DNA of 64,000 bases from positions 2,717,001-2,781,000 of the forward strand of contig NZ_CP054918.1 in NCBI RefSeq assembly GCF_013364195.1. Direction: 5' to 3'. Every line of letters starts with the position of its first letter. Position 1 is the stretch's first letter. Under the pieces are notes generated by a model that was given only the letters and a program-made list of their open reading frames with translations, was not told the origin of the DNA and made no database searches. The translations under genes were made by a program, and so were the position numbers. Below, one piece after another: positions 9,197-16,145 of the stretch. The stretch is from Streptomyces sp. NA04227. GTDB lineage: Bacteria > Actinomycetota > Actinomycetes > Streptomycetales > Streptomycetaceae.

Positions 9197-10302
9197 GACA
9201 CACCGACCACGGGCAGCACACGCGACTGCTTCGGCACGACCGGGCACTGCTCGCTGTCGACGGCGCCGATGCGCTGTCCGGCGGCCACGACGGCCGCAGG
9301 GCAGCCCTTGCCGCAGCGGTTTGCGAGCGAGCAGCCGCCGCAGGTGTCGTTGCCGCCCAGGTCCCACCGGTCGCTGAAACGGCCGTACCCGTCCAGCCGT
9401 TCGGCGATGTCGTCGTGCTGCCACACGTTCCCGACGAGGAAGTCAGTGTCGGGGTGCTGGCTGACCTTCGTGCGGGCGGCGAACGCCAGGTACGGGCAGA
9501 CGGCGACCTCGCCCTTCGTGAAGACGTAGATGATCGTGCCCGCCTCGCATCCGGCGAGCGGCTTGTCCTCATTCGGGAACCGGATGTGCACCATGTCCAC
9601 GCCGTCGTCGACGAACGGCAATGTCAAGTCGCGGATGTGTCTCATGTGGTCGTCGGGGCGGCGCAGCTTTCTTGAGGAGTTCGCTCCCCGGCCCATCTCG
9701 CCGAGCGGGTTCATCAGCACGTACTTCGCGCCCTGGTCGCGCGCGAAGGCGCACAGCTCGGCGTACTCCTCGTCCTGGGCGAGGTTGTTCGGCGTGCACA
9801 GCAGCCCTTGGAGGATGCCCGCTTTCGCGAACCGCTTCACCGTCTCCACGGTTTCGTCGAAGCCCTCGGGTCGGCCTCGGAACTTCCCGTGCGAGTCGGC
9901 GGAGAACCCGTCGAGGCTGACGTTCATGTGCGTGTCGAGCGCGGCGAGTTCCCGGATCTGATCATCGTTGACCATCGTCGCGTTGGTGCACACGCCGACG
10001 CCCATCCCGGCCGCGCGGAAATCGGCCGTGATCTGGAGCAGGTCAGGATGCATGAACGGTTCCCCGCCGGTCAGCGTCACCCGGTTCACGCGGGCTGCGG
10101 CGAGTTGCGGGATCAGCCGATCCCGCACTTGGTCGAGCGGCATGTACTCGCCGCGCTTCGTAGCCGAGACGAAGCAGTGGGCGCACTTCTCGTTGCACGG
10201 CTCGCACACCTGGATCAGCGCTTTACGGTGCGGATGGTCGACGGTCGTGCGGAAGTAACAGGACGCGGCCTGCTCAGAGTTGATGATCGGACGTGCAGTC
10301 AT
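9193..10302 (-). CDS. Radical SAM/SPASM domain enzyme
   Basis: The 369-residue protein is read from the ATG at 10302, which has GGAGG ten bases upstream. The radical SAM cluster motif is Cys36-x3-Cys40-x2-Cys43 (CNEKCAHC), followed by TLTGGEPFMHPD. The C-terminal part carries a SPASM-type set of cysteines: GCEAG...GEVAVC, then CGGCSLANRCGKGCPA and a last EQC. SPASM enzymes bind two extra iron-sulfur clusters and usually modify peptides or proteins, but no precursor peptide gene is obvious beside it. It is the first gene of the kinase-EEP-MazG operon. The substrate is unknown. Confidence 0.88.
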   Translation of the reverse strand: MTARPIINSEQAASCYFRTTVDHPHRKALIQVCEPCNEKCAHCFVSATKRGEYMPLDQVRDRLIPQLAAARVNRVTLTGGEPFMHPDLLQITADFRAAGMGVGVCTNATMVNDDQIRELAALDTHMNVSLDGFSADSHGKFRGRPEGFDETVETVKRFAKAGILQGLLCTPNNLAQDEEYAELCAFARDQGAKYVLMNPLGEMGRGANSSRKLRRPDDHMRHIRDLTLPFVDDGVDMVHIRFPNEDKPLAGCEAGTIIYVFTKGEVAVCPYLAFAARTKVSQHPDTDFLVGNVWQHDDIAERLDGYGRFSDRWDLGGNDTCGGCSLANRCGKGCPAAVVAAGQRIGAVDSEQCPVVPKQSRVLPVVGVS

Positions 10303-10332
10303 GCCAGCCTCCATCATTCTCGGGTGTGCCCG

Positions 10333-10369
10333 CCCCCGGGCCGTGCGCCATCACACGACACGGCCGGGG
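10333..10369 (-). terminator. Hairpin before the radical SAM operon
   Basis: Arms CCCCCGGGCCGTG and CACGGCCGGGG pair with one bulged base. The hairpin lies between the small gene at 10376 and the radical SAM start, so it probably separates the two transcription units. Confidence 0.5.
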
Positions 10370-10375
10370 ACGGAG

Positions 10376-10570
10376 TCAGCGGGCGGGCGCCTGGTCCTGC
10401 GCCTCGCGGTATCGGCGCGCCTTCAAACGCAGCCGGTTCAAACAGTCCTCGCACGCGTAGATCGGAGCGCTCTGCCCGTCTTCTTGGATTGGGCCGACCC
10501 ACAGCACCGAAACTCCGGAGCGCTCGCAGTACAACCAGCACTCGCCGGTCGTCCACTCCCGGGTCGCCAT
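10376..10570 (-). CDS. Small cysteine-pair protein, unknown function
   Basis: This 64-residue protein starts at an ATG preceded by AGAGAGGACGAC. It contains CERSGVS near residue 15 and YACEDCLNRLRL near residue 39, which could form one zinc-ribbon-like site. It is flanked by a hairpin on each side, so it may be a single-gene unit. I do not recognise a function. Small proteins of this look are common in Streptomyces islands. Confidence 0.65.
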   Translation of the reverse strand: MATREWTTGECWLYCERSGVSVLWVGPIQEDGQSAPIYACEDCLNRLRLKARRYREAQDQAPAR

Positions 10571-10595
10571 GTCGTCCTCTCTGCTGTGCGGGCGT

Positions 10596-10643
10596 GGCCC
10601 CGGGCCTGCCTCCGACGGGGGGGGCGGTTACAGACCCGGGGCC
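10596..10643 (-). terminator. Hairpin after the small-gene chain
   Basis: A perfect 9-bp inverted repeat, GGCCCCGGG and CCCGGGGCC, has a 30-base loop. It lies downstream of the overlapping gene chain 10690-12380 and upstream of the gene at 10570, where a terminator is expected. Confidence 0.45.
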
Positions 10644-10689
10644 GTCTCAACCCTCCTCCGGACCCTCCCGGCCCGTCTGAGGGGAGCTT

Positions 10690-10776
10690 TCACGACCTCG
10701 CGATGCCGTAGCCGACCGCCGCCATCAAGGCGAACACCACGAGGACGTAGACCACTTGGCCGCGCAGCGGAGTCAA
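10690..10776 (-). CDS. Very short membrane peptide, TTG start
   Basis: This is a 28-codon reading frame starting at TTG with GGAGG eight bases upstream. The start overlaps the previous stop as TTGA. After MTPLRGQ the peptide is hydrophobic (VVYVLVVFALMAAVGYGIA), enough for one membrane helix. The coupling and the strong ribosome site make translation likely; the function is unknown. Confidence 0.5.
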   Translation of the reverse strand: MTPLRGQVVYVLVVFALMAAVGYGIARS

Positions 10777-10946
10777 GAGCTGGCCTCCAGCTCAGACCGC
10801 ACGCGCTTTCCCCAGCGCAGGACGTCAACGCCCAGTCCTCGGATTTGATGGCGCCGATGGCCAGCCCACGGCCCACCACATCGTCCGGCCCCGCGTGACA
10901 GAGGAGCGGCAGGCCGCCGGACCATTCGGTGACCGCACACGCTCAC
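10773..10946 (-). CDS. Small basic protein in overlapping gene chain
   Basis: This 57-residue reading frame starts at a GTG that overlaps the upstream stop as GTGA and ends by overlapping the next start as TTGA. It is basic, with a CGHRMVRR start and a charged WGKRVRSELEASS end. Evidence is the coupling on both sides rather than similarity. Composition in the middle is glycine and arginine rich, so a non-coding shadow cannot be excluded. Confidence 0.4.
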   Translation of the reverse strand: MSVCGHRMVRRPAAPLSRGAGRCGGPWAGHRRHQIRGLGVDVLRWGKRVRSELEASS

Positions 10947-11227
10947 TGCCAGGCCCCCGGCTGGAACCGGTACGGGCGCTGCACGATATGCCGGTACGTG
11001 AAGTGCTCCGGGTTCGACCGCAGATGCCGGACCGCCCACGCCTTCGCCGCCGCCAGGTCCGTCTTCGCGTCACCCTGGTCCTCGCACACCGCGCATTGCA
11101 GCGCATGTGTGACCGGTTCGGCATCCGGGAGGTCATCGGGGATGAGGGTGAACTCACGGAACCGGTACGAGCGTGACTTGCCGCCGGTGCCGGTCTCCGA
11201 GGGGCGTTGAGGCAGGAACGTTTTCAC
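10943..11227 (-). CDS. DUF7848-like small protein
   Basis: The 94-residue protein begins MKTFLPQRPSETG and contains one C-x2-C pair (LQCAVCEDQGDA), followed by an alpha-helical AAKAWAVRHLRSNPEHFTYRH. This layout fits the small actinobacterial DUF7848 family, which lies in islands and near XRE regulators; the match is from memory. Its start overlaps the upstream stop (ATGA) and its stop overlaps the next start (GTGA), so it is in the middle of a coupled chain. Function is not known. Confidence 0.7.
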   Translation of the reverse strand: MKTFLPQRPSETGTGGKSRSYRFREFTLIPDDLPDAEPVTHALQCAVCEDQGDAKTDLAAAKAWAVRHLRSNPEHFTYRHIVQRPYRFQPGAWQ

Positions 11228-11964
11228 GGGCGGGCTCCCTCGGGGACGACGGCAGCGAGTTCGGGTTGTGTACGGGCAAGGTTGGTGACATCGGCGGTCG
11301 TGATCGGCGTCACCCCGTGGAGAGCCACGACGAGGGCACTGGCGAGAGTCCAGTTGAACTCCGGCGCTGAGAACGGCTGAAACGTCGCGGCACCGTCATC
11401 AAGCGGCTTGAGTGTCTTCGGGTGGATCAGTGCGCCGGAGACTCCCCAAAGCGGGGTCTCGCGGACGAGTGCGGTGACGTGGCGGGACAGCTTCGGGCAG
11501 GCGCCGATCGCCTCCAGAGCGCACTCCGGATGCGTCGGTGGTGACGTCGAGCGCTCTCCGTCCGTGACGGGGGTGTAGCCGCCGACGACGTAAAGCCGCG
11601 CCTCCTCATCGGGGATGAGGGGTACGTAGTTACCGCACACCTGGCAGAGGTCATTGAGAATCGCCTGCCGTTGACGCATGGGGTGCACGCGCACGAAGTC
11701 GGGGGCACCTCGGCCTCGGCCAATCCTGCTGCGCACCCACAGGGCTCCCTCACGCCGGTCGGCCTGGTGCTCCTGCGCGTACTCGATACGCTCTCCGGCC
11801 GGGCCTAAACGGGCGGTGAGCCGTCCGGAATCGCCCTGCTCGGATGACCATTGGGTGATGTAGGGCACGTGGATGCCGTGCCAATAGAACTGCTGCCGCA
11901 TGATGCTCCGTCGGGTGTAAGGGACGCCTTGCAAGCGGGGCTCGGGCTGGTGACCAAAGGTCAT
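11224..11964 (-). CDS. Hypothetical protein, unknown
   Basis: The 246-residue protein starts at an ATG overlapping the upstream stop (ATGA), which is why I prefer this start to the internal ATG at 11901. The central part has a possible metal site, with LCQVCGNYVP near residue 108 and an HPECALEA segment near 145. It has a mixed alpha/beta look and no membrane segment. I do not recognise a domain. It is the second gene of the chain whose first ribosome site is in the hairpin at 12387. Confidence 0.7.
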   Translation of the reverse strand: MTFGHQPEPRLQGVPYTRRSIMRQQFYWHGIHVPYITQWSSEQGDSGRLTARLGPAGERIEYAQEHQADRREGALWVRSRIGRGRGAPDFVRVHPMRQRQAILNDLCQVCGNYVPLIPDEEARLYVVGGYTPVTDGERSTSPPTHPECALEAIGACPKLSRHVTALVRETPLWGVSGALIHPKTLKPLDDGAATFQPFSAPEFNWTLASALVVALHGVTPITTADVTNLARTQPELAAVVPEGARP

Positions 11965-12380
11965 GCGGTTGCCGCGCGGCCGGTGAGCGCGTCCCGTAGC
12001 CGCCCCGGGTCCACCAGTGCTCCGAGTCCGTCCGGGGGGCGCACCCAGTAGGGGCCGGGCGGGTTGGTGCGCTCGGGGGCCGGGATGAGGAGCCAGCAGG
12101 CGGCGGCAAGCAGCTCGGTGCCGGGAACGTCGACCCAGTCGGCGTCAGGCGGCACGAGGAAGTACACGCACTGGCCTCCGGGGTCATGGATGACCGGGCC
12201 GGGGACGTCATGCACGGCGGAAAGTCCCTGATGCTGCGCGGCTTTCACCGCCGCCCATTTGCTACCGAGGGGCAAGAGCACGAGCTGAGTGCCCTGTAGC
12301 CAGCGCCGAGCGTGGGCCGGGTCCGGGTCAGCTTCCGCGAGCCATGCCGCAGCGCGGCGGGCGGGGTGGGCGGGCAGCAT
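11961..12380 (-). CDS. Hypothetical protein, first gene of coupled chain
   Basis: The 139-residue protein has an N-terminal alanine- and tryptophan-containing helix (AAAWLAEADPDPAHARRWLQG), then strands such as LVLLPLGSKWAAVKA and QCVYFLVPP. The layout recalls the N-terminal part of bifunctional primase/polymerase-like proteins of actinobacterial islands, but it lacks a clear catalytic motif and I leave it unnamed. Its ribosome site, GAGGGG, is buried in the stem of the hairpin at 12387-12421, so its translation may be controlled. Confidence 0.65.
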   Translation of the reverse strand: MLPAHPARRAAAWLAEADPDPAHARRWLQGTQLVLLPLGSKWAAVKAAQHQGLSAVHDVPGPVIHDPGGQCVYFLVPPDADWVDVPGTELLAAACWLLIPAPERTNPPGPYWVRPPDGLGALVDPGRLRDALTGRAATA

Positions 12381-12386
12381 ATGAGA

Positions 12387-12421
12387 GATCCCCTCACGCG
12401 TCTGTTTTGCGTGAGGGGATC
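12387..12421 (-). promoter_or_regulatory. 13-bp perfect hairpin covering a ribosome site
   Basis: GATCCCCTCACGC and its exact complement are separated by nine bases. In the minus-strand transcript the second arm reads GCGTGAGGGGATC, six bases before the ATG at 12380. That arm contains the only plausible ribosome site. Folding would hide it. The hairpin also lies 73 bases after the XRE gene stop and may double as its terminator. Confidence 0.6.
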
Positions 12422-12434
12422 GTCTCTCTACGTG

Positions 12435-12462
12435 CTGTGCGGTTTGCTCACAAACTGTGCGG
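12435..12462. repeat. Direct repeat CTGTGCGG with 20-bp period
   Basis: CTGTGCGG occurs at 12435-12442 and 12455-12462. The 12 bases between, TTTGCTCACAAA, are themselves a small dyad. A 20-bp period puts the copies on the same DNA face. It lies in the leader of the small-gene chain, so it may be an operator. Confidence 0.45.
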
Positions 12463-12493
12463 AGTCAATATGGCAGAACCGCTTGACAGGTAG

Positions 12494-13723
12494 TCAGGCT
12501 CCGGTCCATCGGGCGAAGGCGGCCAGTGCCTCATCCTGCGTCCGGTCCAACCGGACTAGCGCGCCGGTGACGTGACGGGTCGTCGGATGGAAGCGCGTAT
12601 GCACGGGGCTGATCCCCCGGGCCGTCGCGAGGTCCGCGAAGGCACCGCGGCGGTCGCCTTCGGTGAGCCGGGCCGCCGCGACGTCAATGTGGTGGTGCGA
12701 TGCCCGCTCGCGGGCGATGCCGGACGGCAGCTCCCACTCCGTACGGTCCTGCTCAGCACCCCACTCCCGGAGCCGAGCCAGGGCCTGCTCCGTGTCCCCG
12801 GAGTCAATCAACGTCGCAACCTCATGGATGCGCACGTTCGTCGGGCCGAACGACATCTCGTAGTGCATCGAGTCATCGCGGAGCAGTGCGGCCGTCTCCC
12901 GTGCCTCGGCAAGCCGCTCCCACGCCCGTTCCGGATGCCCGTCCCGCACCTCGACCATCGCGAGCTTGAGGAGGAGAGCACCGCTCACGGCCAGCGCCTG
13001 GTCCGTGTACGAGTTCTCTGGCTGAATCCGATCTACCTCGACCATGAGCCCTTCGAGGAGCCGCCTGGCCGAGGAGAAGGACCCCATCCGGACCATGGCG
13101 CCCGCCTTGAGGTAGGCGGCCGTGACCTGCATCAGCGAATCGCCGGACCGATCGGCGGCCCAGTGCACTCGCTCTACCGCCGTGAGGGAGAGGTCGTGGT
13201 ACCCGAGCTTGTGAGCGAGGGAGTTCGTCGCCCGGTAGCCGCGGGCGAGCCACCAGTACGCTTCCCGACGCTCCCGATCATCCCGGGCCGTGAGCGCGGC
13301 ATGCGTCAGCTCTGTGAGCACACCGGGGAGTAGCGGGCCCATCGGTACGTACTGGCCGTTCTGCCGCATCTCCGAGATGAGGTCCATCTCCGCCGCGAGG
13401 ACCGGTAGAGGGCGGGCCGCCGCCTGAAGGTCATCGGGGTTGTCATAGGTCAGCAGGACACGGCGCAACTCCGGGATCACCGCCTGCACTTGGTCCTCGG
13501 ATTCGGCACCGTTCATGTAGGGCTGACCGGTGAGGCGGTCCGGGCCGACGCCGAGAGCCCGTGCAAGGTTGGCGAGGAGGCCAGCGGTCGGCGTGCGCGA
13601 CCCGGCCTCGAACTTCTCAAGGAGGCTGACAGAGATCGATACGCGGTCAGCGAGCCCGCGCACCGTGAGCTGTCGGACCTTCCGCAGCTCTCGGATCTGC
13701 TGGCCTACGTGCGGCATGCCCAT
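12494..13723 (-). CDS. XRE family regulator with helical C-terminal domain
   Basis: The 409-residue protein starts at the ATG at about 13723, after a strong GAGGGGG site. Residues about 8-62 form a helix-turn-helix (IRELRKVRQLTVRGLADRVS, then LLEKFEAGSRTPTAGLLANL). The remaining 340 residues are helical, TPR-like repeats (for example AYWWLARGYRATNSLAHKLG), the form seen in many Streptomyces XRE regulators that respond to a peptide or protein partner. It is divergent from the gene at 13949 and precedes the small-gene chain it may control. Confidence 0.82.
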   Translation of the reverse strand: MGMPHVGQQIRELRKVRQLTVRGLADRVSISVSLLEKFEAGSRTPTAGLLANLARALGVGPDRLTGQPYMNGAESEDQVQAVIPELRRVLLTYDNPDDLQAAARPLPVLAAEMDLISEMRQNGQYVPMGPLLPGVLTELTHAALTARDDRERREAYWWLARGYRATNSLAHKLGYHDLSLTAVERVHWAADRSGDSLMQVTAAYLKAGAMVRMGSFSSARRLLEGLMVEVDRIQPENSYTDQALAVSGALLLKLAMVEVRDGHPERAWERLAEARETAALLRDDSMHYEMSFGPTNVRIHEVATLIDSGDTEQALARLREWGAEQDRTEWELPSGIARERASHHHIDVAAARLTEGDRRGAFADLATARGISPVHTRFHPTTRHVTGALVRLDRTQDEALAAFARWTGA

Positions 13724-13755
13724 GCTGGCCCCCTCACTATGTGGTGCGGCCAGCG

Positions 13756-13774
13756 TACGGGCGCTAGGCCCGTA
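13756..13774. promoter_or_regulatory. Inverted repeat upstream of the XRE gene
   Basis: TACGGGC-GCTAG-GCCCGTA has 7-bp perfect arms and lies about 33 bases before the XRE start, in the divergent promoter region. It is a candidate autoregulatory operator. Confidence 0.45.
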
Positions 13775-14107
13775 TCTACGCGCCGAGTTCGTAAACTCCC
13801 GGTGTCGCCCGCCCCTCGGGTGTGAACCTTGGATCGCTGCGCGCGCAGGGTGTATCCTCCCGCGCGCTCCGGCTTGGACGAACTTCGCGATCACGCAGTG
13901 GAGTTCGCCCACTGCTGATTGTCAGGGGTGGCGCTTAGCCTCACCGTCATGGATTTCCCGGCCACGGCGCCCGCCCCTGCGGCATGCCGAGACACCCTCA
14001 ACGACCGCATCCGGGCGTTGATGTCGACGCCCAGCCCTCACGGGCACGCCGCCGAGTACGCCCGGCTCCTTGTCGAGTGGACGGCTGCCGACCGTGCGCA
14101 AAGACCG

Positions 14108-14226
14108 AAGGCGCCCCGACCGGATTCCGACGGTGAGACGCCCTCGCGCAGCAAGCCAACAGCAATCTGCGTGGACTTCAAGCAGGATACGGGCGCAGCG
14201 GACAGAACTCGTGTTAGGAAGACGCG
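14108..14226. other. Candidate left prophage junction
   Basis: No gene is supported here. The stretch lies between the point where the gene at 13949 stops looking like protein (about 14105) and the hairpin that ends the phage late operon (14227). It is the most likely place for an attachment site. A core cannot be named without the other junction. Confidence 0.4.
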
Positions 14227-14266
14227 GAGCCCGACCGCACGGGATGTGGGACGTACGGCCGGGCTC
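14227..14266 (-). terminator. Terminator of phage lysis operon
   Basis: Arms GAGCCCGACCGCAC and GTACGGCCGGGCTC pair over 14 positions with two mismatched sites. The hairpin lies downstream of the last late gene on the minus strand. Confidence 0.55.
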
Positions 14267-14420
14267 TCGCACCGCAGGGGTAGTGCGGCGTCGCCGATCT
14301 CGGGGGGCGTCGATCAGCGCTACTCCCAGTCTCCCGCACCAACCAGCACGCGTGCATGCACATCGCTGAAGTCGCCCTGAAGGGTGGCCGCTTCATGACC
14401 CGTGGAGCGGGCCACTCGTC

Positions 14421-14777
14421 TCATTCCCCGCTACTGAGCGGCCCCTCAGGGCAGAGCCGTGCGAGCTGCCGGTTCGCGTGGTCGACCGCGTCTCGCAGGC
14501 TGTCGCCCGAGTTCGGGTACAGCTCGTGCTCGACACGGCTCAGCCGCTCCTCGATGAGCGCGACCCGCTCCAGGAGACCCGGCCTGGCAGGAACTCCCGG
14601 CCGCTCCAGCTCGCCCTGCCAGTCGTCCATGAACTCGTCTACGCGCCGCCAGGTGCGGCCGGCCGCGCGCAGCCCGCCCCACCCCATCGCCGCCACCCCA
14701 CCGAGGAGCGTAACTGCCCCGGCCCACACCAACGCGACGTCGAGCCACGTCACTCCGGTTGCCTCCACGCCAGGCAT
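14421..14777 (-). CDS. Putative holin, one membrane segment
   Basis: The 118-residue protein has a single N-terminal hydrophobic segment (LDVALVWAGAVTLLGGVAAM, residues about 12-31), followed by a charged helical tail with ERVALIEERLSRVEHELYP, which may form a coiled coil. Position directly after the endolysin gene, with seven bases between, and this topology fit the small DUF2746-like holin or anti-holin proteins of actinophages. Function is inferred from place and shape only. Confidence 0.65.
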   Translation of the reverse strand: MPGVEATGVTWLDVALVWAGAVTLLGGVAAMGWGGLRAAGRTWRRVDEFMDDWQGELERPGVPARPGLLERVALIEERLSRVEHELYPNSGDSLRDAVDHANRQLARLCPEGPLSSGE

Positions 14778-14784
14778 CTGCCCC

Positions 14785-15723
14785 TCACCCGGGCAGGGTG
14801 TGCGCCAGCTCCCACGTCACCGGCCCCGGATACCCGTCGGGGTCACCGGACAGCTCGGGCCGCGAGCGCTGGAGGTCGGCGACGTTCCGCCGCGTGTATT
14901 CGGTGAACAGCGACCCCGGGGTGTACCCGTCGCCGTCGTGGTGCCGGTCGAAGCCCAAGCGCACCAGTTGCTTGTCGAGCCACGTCACCGCCGGGTGCCG
15001 CTTTCCGAGCCGAAATGCCTCCCTGCCGGGATAGGGCGGCACCTCCTGCCCAACGGCCTTGTTCGGCACGTGGAGTTCCTGCCCGACGTACACGGAGTAC
15101 GGCGGTCTGAGCCCGTTCACCTTCGCCAGCTCTCGCCAGTCGACATCGAGGCGCCGCGCGATGGCCAGCAGCGTGTCCCCGGGCCGCACCGTGTAGTTGC
15201 CGTCACCGCCGTCCTGGCCGCCGCCGGGCCGCAGAGCGCCGCGCTGCACCCACGCGTACAGACGGGCGCCGGGGCACTCAGTCGGATGGCCGTCGCGGTG
15301 CCCGCCGACCCAGTCCCCGGCGTCCCCGTACTTCCGCAGCCACTCGATCGCGTCCCGCAGCCCATGCAGCATCGCGTCCGACGGCTTCGTGAGCCCACTG
15401 GACCCCAGCAGGGCACACACCGCGTAGTCCTTGCGGTTCAGATTTTGATCTCCGTTCGCGCCAGTCCGCTTGTGCAGGCCACGCCCTTCGTACACGTACC
15501 CGTGCTCGCACACGAGGGCGTTGTACGCAATGTCGACATAGCCCTCGGCCTCGTTCGCCAGGTGCTCGGCGCGAATCCGGCGTACCTGGTCGTCGCACAG
15601 CGAGTGCACCCGGGACTCGTACGCCATCCCGAGGTAGTGGATTTTCACCCCGCGGGTCGAGGACTGGTGCGCGGCAGGGGAGCCCGCGGGAGCTCCCCAC
15701 GCTTCGCGCTGAACGAGCCTCAC
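14785..15723 (-). CDS. Endolysin: amidase, LysM and peptidoglycan-binding domains
   Basis: The 312-residue lysis enzyme cleaves cell-wall peptidoglycan at the end of infection. Residues 1-165 form a PGRP/amidase-2 type domain, with zinc-ligand candidates in VKIHYLGM and HPTECPG, and VGGHRDGH. Residues about 176-221 are a LysM repeat (YTVRPGDTLLAIARRLDVDW). The C-terminal 80 residues resemble a peptidoglycan-binding domain (AVTWLDKQLVRLGF). The GTG start at 15723 overlaps the stop of a tiny upstream frame. A holin-like gene follows. Confidence 0.9.
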   Translation of the reverse strand: MRLVQREAWGAPAGSPAAHQSSTRGVKIHYLGMAYESRVHSLCDDQVRRIRAEHLANEAEGYVDIAYNALVCEHGYVYEGRGLHKRTGANGDQNLNRKDYAVCALLGSSGLTKPSDAMLHGLRDAIEWLRKYGDAGDWVGGHRDGHPTECPGARLYAWVQRGALRPGGGQDGGDGNYTVRPGDTLLAIARRLDVDWRELAKVNGLRPPYSVYVGQELHVPNKAVGQEVPPYPGREAFRLGKRHPAVTWLDKQLVRLGFDRHHDGDGYTPGSLFTEYTRRNVADLQRSRPELSGDPDGYPGPVTWELAHTLPG

Positions 15724-15755
15724 GACGCAGGGATTTGCGCAGCAGGGGTGGTCAT
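15720..15755 (-). CDS. 11-codon frame with strong ribosome site
   Basis: The peptide MTTPAAQIPAS is preceded by AGGAGG with good spacing, and its TGA overlaps the endolysin GTG (GTGA). It may be a leader whose translation feeds ribosomes into the endolysin gene. It is too short for a similarity argument. Confidence 0.3.
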   Translation of the reverse strand: MTTPAAQIPAS

Positions 15756-15768
15756 GAGTGGTCGCCTC

Positions 15769-15810
15769 CTAGGCGTCATAGATGACGAGTTTGGCCTCGG
15801 CGAGCGTCAT
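15769..15810 (-). CDS. 13-codon frame coupled to upstream gene
   Basis: The peptide MTLAEAKLVIYDA starts at an ATG that overlaps the stop of the 108-residue gene (ATGA). It ends 13 bases before the next tiny frame. Translation is plausible by coupling; no function can be given. Confidence 0.3.
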   Translation of the reverse strand: MTLAEAKLVIYDA

Positions 15811-16133
15811 GACTGGGCCCGTCGAAGTTCTGGGCCGACCGCACGGCGGGCGGCTTCTGTTTCCTCTGCGGTGAGGCCGAGAAGCCGTTCGGCAGTGGCG
15901 AGCGGGATACCGGCGGCGGCCAGCGCGGCGACGTCTTCGGCCTTCGAAGTGCGGACCGCCTCGTGCATTTGCTCAATGTGCGTTTCGTGGGCGGTAGTCC
16001 AGGCGGCGACGAGTGCCTGGTAGGCGATCTCTGTGATCACCGTTGCGCCCACGGGGAGCGTCGGCGGCTCCTCGCCGTCGTAACTCACCGCGCCGAAGGA
16101 CTCGTCCGCGTACTGCACGTGCAGCGTGTTCAT
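15807..16133 (-). CDS. Phage protein of tail-fibre region, unknown
   Basis: The 108-residue protein starts MNTLHVQYADESFGAVSY, with a short beta-rich head (residues 1-30) and a long helical remainder (VITEIAYQALVAAWTTAHETH, then SKAEDVAALAAAGI). It lies between the fibre gene and the lysis genes, where small fibre-assembly or capping proteins are often found. I do not recognise the family. The start lies 13 bases after the fibre gene stop. Confidence 0.65.
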   Translation of the reverse strand: MNTLHVQYADESFGAVSYDGEEPPTLPVGATVITEIAYQALVAAWTTAHETHIEQMHEAVRTSKAEDVAALAAAGIPLATAERLLGLTAEETEAARRAVGPELRRAQS

Positions 16134-16145
16134 CGGGTGCCTGCC

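Larger units (their letters stand above)
13949..14380 (+). pseudogene. Small chromosomal gene apparently truncated at prophage edge
   Basis: The frame begins MDFPATAPAPAACRDTLNDR and continues through an amphipathic stretch ending YARLLVEWTAADR. From memory, this resembles a widespread Streptomyces protein of about 60-70 residues that ends soon after YARLLVEW. Here the frame instead runs on for about 85 residues of arginine- and serine-rich sequence with no protein-like pattern (from about 14108). The simplest reading is that the normal 3' end was replaced when the prophage integrated. The start ATG at 13949 has AGGGGTGG about 18 bases upstream. Confidence 0.45.

Noticed and set aside
9193..10302. 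Radical SAM enzyme next to a nucleotide kinase as a prokaryotic viperin
   Set aside because: The cluster motif is CNEKCAHC rather than the viperin form, and a SPASM-type cysteine set is present at the C-terminus, which viperins lack.
13922..14272. Minus-strand frame opposite the truncated gene at 13949
   Set aside because: Arg-rich shadow without start signal.
14356..16023. Plus-strand frame of 555 codons over the endolysin and holin genes
   Set aside because: Antisense to well-supported lysis genes, with low-complexity sequence.
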